DNA of 64,000 nucleotides from Zavarzinella sp. (GTDB taxonomy: Bacteria > Planctomycetota > Planctomycetia > Gemmatales > Gemmataceae), in contig JAWKTI010000006.1 of the NCBI GenBank assembly GCA_041399155.1, positions 220,718-284,717 of the forward strand. Direction: 5' to 3'. Below, piece after piece: positions 53,444-61,300 of this stretch. Below the pieces are notes generated by a model. That model worked only from the letters and a program-made list of their open reading frames with translations. It did no database searches and had not been told where the DNA came from. Position numbers and translations under genes: made by a program. Numbering within the stretch: the first letter of the stretch is position 1; every line of letters starts with the position of its first letter.

Positions 53444-54775
53444 CTACATTCCCGTACTGCAGGTGGTGGGAGAAGATTCACAAGCCTTCTTTGTCACTCG
53501 GTCATAGGCCTTTCGCAGGCGGGCAATGCCCGCTCGAATCTGATTGGGCTGTGCCGCACCAAAACTGAGGCGGATTTCATGTTTTGGCTGGCTGTTGTCG
53601 GGGGAATAATAGCAGAATTCACCCGGAATATAGATCACCCCTTCAGCGACTGCCGCATCCATGAATTCACTATTCGCCGAAGTGGGGACGTTTTCGGGTA
53701 ACGTCAACCAGTTAAACATTCCCCCACATGGATTGGTCCATCGGCAACCAGCGACGTCACCAAAGTGCTGTTCCAGTGCCTCAATCAGTGCGTCCCGCTT
53801 TTCCCGATAGATCCCACGCAGGTGGGCAACATGGGCCTGGTATTTCCCAGAAATGAGAAAACGATGAATAATATTCTGGGCCAGGTGGCTGGAACCGAAG
53901 TCGTGGTTTCCTTTGATTCGCAGCAACGGCTCGGCAAAACCTTCGGGCAGCACCGCATAGCCCGTTTTGAAGCCTGGTGCACATGGTTTGGAGAAGGTTC
54001 CCGCATAGATAACATGCTGGTTATCTTTGTCGTAACTTTTCAGGCTGGGCAGGTTCTCGCCTTCGTAGACCAGTTCGCGATAGGCCGCATCTTCCAGCAC
54101 AAACAGATGATGGTGCTGCCGCAAACGCACCAAAAATGCCAGCAGTTCTTCCCGACGTCGTTTCGAGAGCGTCAACCCGGTGGGGTTCTGGAAGTAATCG
54201 ACACAATAGAGCAACTTGACGCGGTGCAGTTCCCCACGTTCGCGAAGTTCATCGCACAGATCTTCCAGGGCATCCACCCGCAGGCCTTCATCGTCCATTG
54301 GAACCTGTTCGACACGCACCCCATGTTCCACCAGCACGCTGTGGAACACGAAATAGGATGGCGATTCGACAATCACAATATCGCCCGGGTCCACCATCAG
54401 TTCACACAACATGTAAAGCAACTGCTGCGAACCAGTGGTAATCACCACGTTGTGCGGCTGGAAATGCTGTTCGGGCTGGTCCAGATGGTCTAACTTGCCC
54501 AGGTGCTGCACCAACTGGTCGATCAGTGGGCGATAGCCCTGAGTGGTGCCATACTGCAACGCCACCTGTGCTGCCAGCGGGTCAGCAAGCAACTCTTCCA
54601 TTACGTCTTTCAGAGGTTCCACGGGTAAGGATGGGGAATCGACGAACCCGGCTGCCAGGCTGATCAGATCCTTATTTTCGAGGGCTTTTTTCATGAAAAA
54701 ACTAATCGGCGAATCCGGTGTTCGCTTCGCCTTTTCAGACATCTGTTTGTTCAGCACGTGGGAGAGAGTCGTCAT
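53444..54775 (-). CDS. PLP-dependent aminotransferase, class I/II (MocR/LysN-like)
   Basis: A 443-residue fold type I aminotransferase: ISLAAGFVDSPSLP opening, GTTQGYRPLIDQL, TTGSQQLLYMLCEL, an Asn-Pro in DYFQNPTGLTL, and the PLP-binding Lys in YAGTFSKPCAPGFKTGY. Relatives are 2-aminoadipate or kynurenine aminotransferases, so the substrate is open. No helix-turn-helix domain is fused. ATG at 54775 is taken; 54790 is an alternative. A terminator hairpin stands about 25 bp upstream of the start, and a tiny hydrophobic frame lies before it. Confidence 0.9.
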   Translation of the reverse strand: MTTLSHVLNKQMSEKAKRTPDSPISFFMKKALENKDLISLAAGFVDSPSLPVEPLKDVMEELLADPLAAQVALQYGTTQGYRPLIDQLVQHLGKLDHLDQPEQHFQPHNVVITTGSQQLLYMLCELMVDPGDIVIVESPSYFVFHSVLVEHGVRVEQVPMDDEGLRVDALEDLCDELRERGELHRVKLLYCVDYFQNPTGLTLSKRRREELLAFLVRLRQHHHLFVLEDAAYRELVYEGENLPSLKSYDKDNQHVIYAGTFSKPCAPGFKTGYAVLPEGFAEPLLRIKGNHDFGSSHLAQNIIHRFLISGKYQAHVAHLRGIYREKRDALIEALEQHFGDVAGCRWTNPCGGMFNWLTLPENVPTSANSEFMDAAVAEGVIYIPGEFCYYSPDNSQPKHEIRLSFGAAQPNQIRAGIARLRKAYDRVTKKACESSPTTCSTGM

Positions 54776-54796
54776 TGGTTTCCTTTTCAAGACAAT

Positions 54797-54824
54797 AAAA
54801 AACCCCGGAGGTGACTCCGGGGTT
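54797..54824 (-). terminator. Terminator-like hairpin upstream of the aminotransferase gene
   Basis: Stem AACCCCGGAG/CTCCGGGGTT with a four-base loop; on the minus strand a run of six T follows. It lies just ahead of the aminotransferase start, so it either ends a short upstream transcript or works as an attenuator. Confidence 0.75.
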
Positions 54825-54853
54825 TTCAGTTAACTTTCGTTGTTCCCCGGAGT

Positions 54854-54928
54854 CTATGAAGTACGCGCAGCGGCTGCGATGGCTACGGCAGCAGCGATAA
54901 GTACCAGATTCGCGGAGAAAATATTCAA
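54854..54928 (-). CDS. Candidate 24-residue hydrophobic peptide
   Basis: A short frame from TTG (54928) to TAG, beginning MNIFSANLVLI and continuing with an Ala/Val/Ile-rich stretch to ARTS. It would be one membrane helix. It is followed 30 bp later by the terminator hairpin at 54797-54824, so the transcript could be a tiny gene or a leader. No clear Shine-Dalgarno site (GGAATGG upstream), hence low confidence. Confidence 0.3.
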   Translation of the reverse strand: MNIFSANLVLIAAAVAIAAAARTS

Positions 54929-55071
54929 CGGACCATTCCAAAATTACGGTTTACATGCGATGACTGCACCGCGATGCTTATCATGTGGGATAGCACAGCC
55001 CAGCGAAGGTGGCAAGGGAAAAGCGAAAACTTTCCTGAAATCAATTTGCCTTTCATCCGATTTTCATGAAA

Positions 55072-55896
55072 TCACGTTTGCTTTTCCACCCACTGCTGCA
55101 GTTTGATTTTTTTCTGGTTCGCTTTCAGGAAATCTTTCATGATTTTTTCCTGCAAGTCCGGTTTGCCAATGTCTGCTCGTTGTACAAAACCATTTTTTTC
55201 CGGCTGCGTCATCCAGAACAGGTTTTGTAAACCGGTGACGGTGCCCTGATTAAAATATGGCATTTCGGAGAGAATCGAAATGATTTTACTACTGATTTCC
55301 TGGGGCACTTCGACCTGTTTCGCATCCCCACTGCCCAGGTGCGTGCGACTGTTATACCGCGTTAACAGCACCTGAACCGCAAGTTGCTGGTCGGCAATTT
55401 GTTTCGCAGCAAGTGCTTTCGCAGGGTCTTGCAGGATTGCTGTCGCTCTCTCCACCAGTTCAAGTTCGGCCTTGTAATTCAACATTTGCTGTTCGTAATA
55501 AGGTGGGCTGCTGATCGATGGAGTGGTGAAGAAATCGCCCGAATGGTGCGGCACCAGGAAAAAGCACCCTTTCTGACCTTTTTGAAAAGCGATCTGATGA
55601 ATGAGTCGCGTGGTGCCCACACGAACTTGCGTTAAACCCTTACCACCGAGCAACGTACGGTCAATTTTCACCGTCACCATCTGATAATCAAATGCTGCCT
55701 TCGGGTTTTCTTTTTGCAGTGGGTAGCTGACCAGTTTTTCTTCCACATCCACCACTTCACCAGTAATCACCATCGCAGATTCCACCACCCGCAGGTGGGC
55801 AGGATGGATCTGGATGGCAATCCGATCTGCCCATGCCACGTGGGATGAACACAGCACCCCACAGAGGATGGGGAGAAATCGTTGCAAGTATCTCAT
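55072..55896 (-). CDS. Exported protein of unknown function
   Basis: A 274-residue protein with a signal peptide (RYLQRFLPILCGVLCSSHVAWA). The mature part starts with a strand-rich domain (RVVESAMVITGEVVDVEEKL, FDYQMVTVKIDRTLLGGKGL, KGCFFLVPHHSGDFF) resembling a group of planctomycete secreted proteins, then helices and a Lys-rich end. No enzyme motif. Monocistronic. Confidence 0.72.
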   Translation of the reverse strand: MRYLQRFLPILCGVLCSSHVAWADRIAIQIHPAHLRVVESAMVITGEVVDVEEKLVSYPLQKENPKAAFDYQMVTVKIDRTLLGGKGLTQVRVGTTRLIHQIAFQKGQKGCFFLVPHHSGDFFTTPSISSPPYYEQQMLNYKAELELVERATAILQDPAKALAAKQIADQQLAVQVLLTRYNSRTHLGSGDAKQVEVPQEISSKIISILSEMPYFNQGTVTGLQNLFWMTQPEKNGFVQRADIGKPDLQEKIMKDFLKANQKKIKLQQWVEKQT

Positions 55897-56070
55897 CTGG
55901 TGAACCTCGTATTATTCATTAAAGCATCGATCATTAGTTTACAGATCATCTATCCGCCAAATGCCGCCATTTTTCGCCGAATCAGCTACAAACGGGAATT
56001 GTGGGCACAGCTTCACATGAAATAAGACGATCTCGGGCAGAAAAAGTTTGAAGAATTGCCCACAAAAACC

Positions 56071-57033
56071 CTAATCCTGCAAACTCATCAAGCACTGTCG
56101 CAGGGCGGGGATTGTTTCTCTGTGGTCGCCCTGCACATAAAAACTTTGCCCACCATCGCTGACGGTGCGGACCAGGATTGTTTTCCAGGGTCGATAGTAA
56201 TAACGTGGGTCGCTTTTTGGGGCCTGCACCCGCGTGTCGCCTTCCAGTGGGATCAAATCAAACACTGCTGTCGTCAGATTCGCAATCTGTTTTCTCTGCT
56301 GGTGGGCTACGTTGCGTGCCATGGTCAGTGCTTTCAGATAGACTTCCGGGCCCATGACCGCAGTCCCAAAGTTCAGCAGCACGCCACCTTCCAGGTGCCT
56401 GCAGCTTTCCGCAAATACCAGAAAATCTCGGTAACTCGCTTCACCCCATGCGGCACCGTTGCAGTTGGGGTGCTCGTGGATAATATCCTGCCCGATCCCC
56501 ACGTGCACCGTGGCGGGAATGCCCAGGCGATAGGCGTGGGCCAGAATACTGACCTCTTTGTGGGGAAAATCGCCAGTCCAGATTGCCTTGCCGATCGCTT
56601 CCCCCGCACCCAGATCGTGCCTGATTCCGTCCTGAATGATCTCGTTCAGTTGGCCAGTTTCGCGCCAAAGGCCAAATTCGCCCGACCGCACATAACGTGC
56701 AACACTTTCCGTGGTTGCACCAATGAGAGAAAACTCATAATCGTGAATTGGCCCCGCACCATTCATTGCGATGTGGGAAATGAAACCACGTTCCATCAGA
56801 TCGATCAGTTGTCGCTGCACACCGGCACGCACCACGTGGGCACCCATCATCCAGATCCGTGCCGCCCCGACCTTTTGTGCCGCACGCAGGTGCTGGGCAA
56901 GCACAGGCAACGCGGGGTCAGAAAAAGATGTAACATCTTGCAGATTCAGTAGTTGCGATAATTTTAGATCGTGGACACGTTCCCCTAATGGTCGCACGAC
57001 TAACTGAAAACGATCGAATCTGGGATACGGCAT
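56071..57033 (-). CDS. Deoxyhypusine synthase-like protein
   Basis: A 320-residue protein with the segment IWMMGAHVVRAGVQRQLIDL, then MERGFISHIAMNGAGPIHDYEFSLIG, where NGAG-IHD is a hallmark of the deoxyhypusine synthase family. ATVHVGIGQDIIHEHP and FGTAVMGPEVYLKAL follow. The C-terminal Lys region of true synthases is not evident; it ends instead with YYYRPWKTILVRTVSDGG and GDHRETIPAL. Bacterial relatives act in polyamine or unknown chemistry, and bacteria lack the eIF5A substrate. Monocistronic. Confidence 0.6.
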   Translation of the reverse strand: MPYPRFDRFQLVVRPLGERVHDLKLSQLLNLQDVTSFSDPALPVLAQHLRAAQKVGAARIWMMGAHVVRAGVQRQLIDLMERGFISHIAMNGAGPIHDYEFSLIGATTESVARYVRSGEFGLWRETGQLNEIIQDGIRHDLGAGEAIGKAIWTGDFPHKEVSILAHAYRLGIPATVHVGIGQDIIHEHPNCNGAAWGEASYRDFLVFAESCRHLEGGVLLNFGTAVMGPEVYLKALTMARNVAHQQRKQIANLTTAVFDLIPLEGDTRVQAPKSDPRYYYRPWKTILVRTVSDGGQSFYVQGDHRETIPALRQCLMSLQD

Positions 57034-57256
57034 GCGATTACTCCGGAACAGCCCACGGTAGATAGTTTACTGAAAGGGAAACTGCTTGAAATTTGCTTTG
57101 TACATCGATTTTGGACACACGGTGTGGTAAAAACCTTCCTGATCATGTACAATCAGGCGAAGTGGTATCGGAACATTTCAGGACGAATTCACTCCCACTA
57201 CCTGTGAAAATCCTCTCATTAATGAAGGTTTGCTAAGATTTTTCTGGGAATAGTTG

Positions 57257-58231
57257 ATGCATCATCTTTCTGACCGTGCGACACCACATGGCCGTGCGTT
57301 TACACTCATCGAATTGCTGGTGGTGATTGCGATCATTGCTATTCTGATTGGTTTACTGCTGCCCGCCATTCAGAAGGTGCGTGAAGCAGCCAACCGGACG
57401 AAGTGCCAGAACAACATGAAGCAGTTGGGGCTCGCACTGCACGGTTTTCACGATTCGAATCTGGTTTTTCCCGCGTCGGGCTGGACCACCAGCGGACCAG
57501 GGAATCCAGCGGGCAGATATCTTGGCTGGCGGGTGCTGATTCTGCCCCACATTGAACAGGAAAACCTTCAGAAGCTCTACGATTACAATGCAAACTGGTG
57601 GGAAGGCACCAATCCGGTGGCTGCCGCCGTGCCCGTAAAGGTATTTCAGTGCCCATCCGTGGGAAATCGGCTGGAAATCACCAGTGCCATTGCGAAAGCT
57701 CCCCGCCCAGCGATGACCTTCAGCAATCCGATTGCCCCCACCGATTATGAGGCGATCATGGGTGTGCAGCCATCAGCAATAAACCCCCACCTGCCCACCT
57801 CGCTGTACGATGGCAATAATCGGTTTTCGATCATGCACCGCAATTCAACGAACAATTTCGCTAGTGTGACCGATGGCACCACCCACACCATCATGGTGCT
57901 GGAATGCAGTGCCCGCCCACTGACCTATCGGCAGCGGCAAGCGACTCCCAGCATTGCTAATGATCAGGGGATTGGCTGGGCCGACAGCGAAGGCCCCTTC
58001 AGCTTCGATGGTTCCAGTGCCGACGGCACCACCGAAGGGTGTGGACCGGCAGGAGGCTGCACCTACACAATGAACAGAAAAAACGATAACGAACCCTACA
58101 GCTTCCATATCGGTGGCAGCATGGCACTCTTTGCCGATGGGCGAGTGCAGTTTTTACGCGATTCCATCCCACTGCCACTTTTTGCCACGTTATGTACCCG
58201 ATCTGCTGGTGAAATAAGCAGTTTGGATTAA
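57257..58231 (+). CDS. DUF1559 protein with prepilin-like N-terminus
   Basis: A 324-residue protein opening with AFTLIELLVVIAIIAILIGL (type IV prepilin-like methylation signal), VQKVREAANRTKCQNNMKQ-type sequence (IQKVREAANRTKCQNNMK), FQCPSVGN, the VTDGTTHTIMVLE motif and the closing SFHIGGSMALFADGRVQF. All landmarks are intact, unlike in the gene at 21508. DUF1559 proteins are hugely expanded in planctomycetes and probably form pseudopilin-like surface or periplasmic structures. ATG at 57257; TTG just before it is an alternative. Confidence 0.93.
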   Translation: MHHLSDRATPHGRAFTLIELLVVIAIIAILIGLLLPAIQKVREAANRTKCQNNMKQLGLALHGFHDSNLVFPASGWTTSGPGNPAGRYLGWRVLILPHIEQENLQKLYDYNANWWEGTNPVAAAVPVKVFQCPSVGNRLEITSAIAKAPRPAMTFSNPIAPTDYEAIMGVQPSAINPHLPTSLYDGNNRFSIMHRNSTNNFASVTDGTTHTIMVLECSARPLTYRQRQATPSIANDQGIGWADSEGPFSFDGSSADGTTEGCGPAGGCTYTMNRKNDNEPYSFHIGGSMALFADGRVQFLRDSIPLPLFATLCTRSAGEISSLD

Positions 58232-58368
58232 GCACACGTGATCTGTTATCTATCAGCAGCAGATTCGGCATACAACTTTCAGACAGATTTCAATTGGCAC
58301 TATCACGTGCTTTATCATGTGGTGCCAGAGGAAATCGGTGGGCAACGTAACAAACAGATCACAGTCGA

Positions 58369-61300
58369 TTATCGACGACGCAAGACGAACCGGGCGGCCG
58401 TGGTGCCTGTCGGTGCGGCACCGCTGGCGGGGGTAACAGAAGTCAGGAAGGTTCGCTTGGACAACGCAAGAGCCCGATATGCCGAGATGACATTAACATT
58501 CGAGAAGTTATCCACCAGTGTCACTTCACGATTGGATGCAGTAACCTGTGCAAAATTGGTGAGCACCCCACTTTGCAAGACCCGGGCTTGCACCTGCATG
58601 GTCACCATCTGACCAGCGGGCAATGTGCCAATGTTCCACTGGCCTGTCAAAGGATTGTAACTGCCAGGCGCGCTGGTGCTGGCAAATTGCAGCCCGGGAG
58701 GCAGCGGTGCAGACATCACCACGTTATTTCCGGTGGCAGGCCCCTGATTGAGCACGTTGTAAGTAATGGTGACAAATTCGCCCACGTTGACCAGTCGGCG
58801 ATCAATCGTTTGTGTGAGCACCAGATTGATCTGATCCGATTCACCAAAGTTGTACCCAGTGGCGACCTGTCCGGAACGCAGCACAATGTTACTGATCACA
58901 TCATTGGCACTGATAATCCCACCACGATCACCGACGGTTTCATTACTGTCGCCAAAGTTCGTGGGTTGGGTTTCACGAATGGTATAAGTACCAGGCCGCA
59001 AACCGGTAAACGAATAAGTACCGTTCGGCAGAGTTGTTGTAACCTGGGTAATGGTGGTGCCCAGGTCGGTAATGCCTGTTAAGGTGATTACAACACCATT
59101 GATTGGACCATCACCACCATCCAGCACGCCATTGGCGTTCAGATCGACATAGACACTGCCAAAAATGCTGACAGGTAATACTTCACCAAAATTGAAGCCC
59201 GTTGCAGGTCCGGTATTGGTAATCAAGTTGATATTCTGGAACTGATCGTTCAGCACCACGGTCGCAGGTGGGGTGCCATTCTGTTCCAGCCAATCCAGGA
59301 AACCTGCAGGCTGAGTTTCGGTCAGGGTATAAGTACCTGGTACTACATTGTCAAACAGGTAGTTTCCGTTGGCATCTGTCTGAACCTGAATGTTGACAGG
59401 ATTGCCCTGCACCGTCGTCCCTGTGAGGGTGATTGTTGCCAGTTGAATCCCTGGTTCCAGAAAATCGCGAACACCGTTGCCATTCTGGTCTTCGTAAACA
59501 CTTCCTGCGATGGATGTTAACGGGATTTCGGCAAAATTGTAGCCCGTGGCATCGATACCACCTGGCAGCACAATATTGCTGATCTGATTCGGATTCGCAA
59601 GTGTATTGGCAATCCCACCTGCGGTTCCGGGGGTATCAATCCCATCAATATTGGGTGGTGTTGTGGGCTGGGTTTCGTTGATCACATACGTCCCACCAAC
59701 CAGTTCGCGGAAGATATAGTCGCCATTGGCATCGGTGGTGGTGTTCAGATTCACCGGAGCCCCGTTGGCATCGGTACCCACCAGATTCATAACTACATTA
59801 GGTATGCCTGCGTCACCAGGATCCTGCAGACCATTATTGTTGCGATCAAAGAATACCCGCCCGCTGACGCTGGAAAGTGTTTCGCCGAAGTTTACAACCG
59901 CATTGCCATTCGGTGGGGCATTGACCACAACTGTGTTTGGTGTGGAGGAACCATAGCCCGCGGGCTGCGTTTGCGTAATTGTGTATGTGCCTGCCGGGAT
60001 ATTCGTGAATACGTACGTCCCGTCTGGCAAAGTTGTTGTAGTGAAAGTACCTGTTGGTCCCGTGGCCGTAATCGTTACCCCACCCAACCTGCCTGGTTCA
60101 GTCGGCTCGAGGATTCCGTTCGGTGTCCGATCTACCCACACAGTTCCCGTAATGGTTGTTGTTTGATAGAAGGCAAAATCAACAGTGAGGTTGCTGAATG
60201 CATCGGGAGTCAATGGATCATTATTCGGTATTTCTCCAATGGGTTGTGCTACCGTCAGATCAACCAACGTAGTACGCACTACCCCACCAATGGTGGTACC
60301 GTTATCATCCTGGTCCGTAGTATTTGCCGATGGGTTCGGAGTGCTGGCACCTTCAAACGGTGTGGGGGCAGCAAAACCTGGATTACCCGTTGAAGAAACA
60401 AACTGGAACAACTGCCCACCTGCCGTAAAGTTGGCAGCAGCCACTTCGACAATGTAATTTGCAGGTGCCAGTCCTGTGAAGAGATATTGTCCGTTCACAT
60501 CCGTGGTGGTGTTGGCGATTTCATTGACACCCGTAATATCCAGCAGACGGATGATTACACCCGGTCGGCCCACTTCACCAACATCTCGAATACCGTTATT
60601 GTTGGTATCGATGAATACCTCATTACCAATCGATGCCCCCTGGAACAGCCCGAAGTCCAGCGTGTTGTTCGTGGTGCCGGGGGTGACGGCAAACGGATTC
60701 GTCTGCACCACGCCACCAGTTCCGAGCGTGCCCACAACCACACCGTTGTCATCGTTGTCGATGCCATCGTTCGGCGTGGTGCTGGTTGGGGTGCTCGACT
60801 GGAAGCCCGCCAGTGGGTTACCCACGTTGAAGTTCGTCGCACTGATCTGCACCTGGTAGTTCCCCGCACCGAGGTTGCTGAAGCTGTACAACCCGCCGCC
60901 TGCGGTAGTGGTGGTAACCAGTGGCGTGCCGGTGCCGTCCAGCAGCACCACTTCCACGTTGTCGATCCCCACTTCACCTACATCCAGCAGGCCGTTGTTG
61001 TTCAGATCGTTGAAAATCGTGTTCCCGATCGTCGATGGCAGGAAAACGCCCATGTCCGCTGCCAGATTCGACTGATTGTCTGGCGTGGTGGGGTCGTTAT
61101 TGGGGTTTTCACCCGTCGGTTCGGTGTTATCCAGCACCACCGCCACGGTGCGGATCACCCCGCCAGCACCGAGGGTGCCCGTGATCGTGCCGTTGTCGTC
61201 GCCATCCACATTACTGGTGTTGGCGTTCGCACCTGGTTCGAATGGTCCCGTCAGCGAACCATTCAAGCCGGTGCTGCTGGTGAAGCCCGCCAGCGGATTC

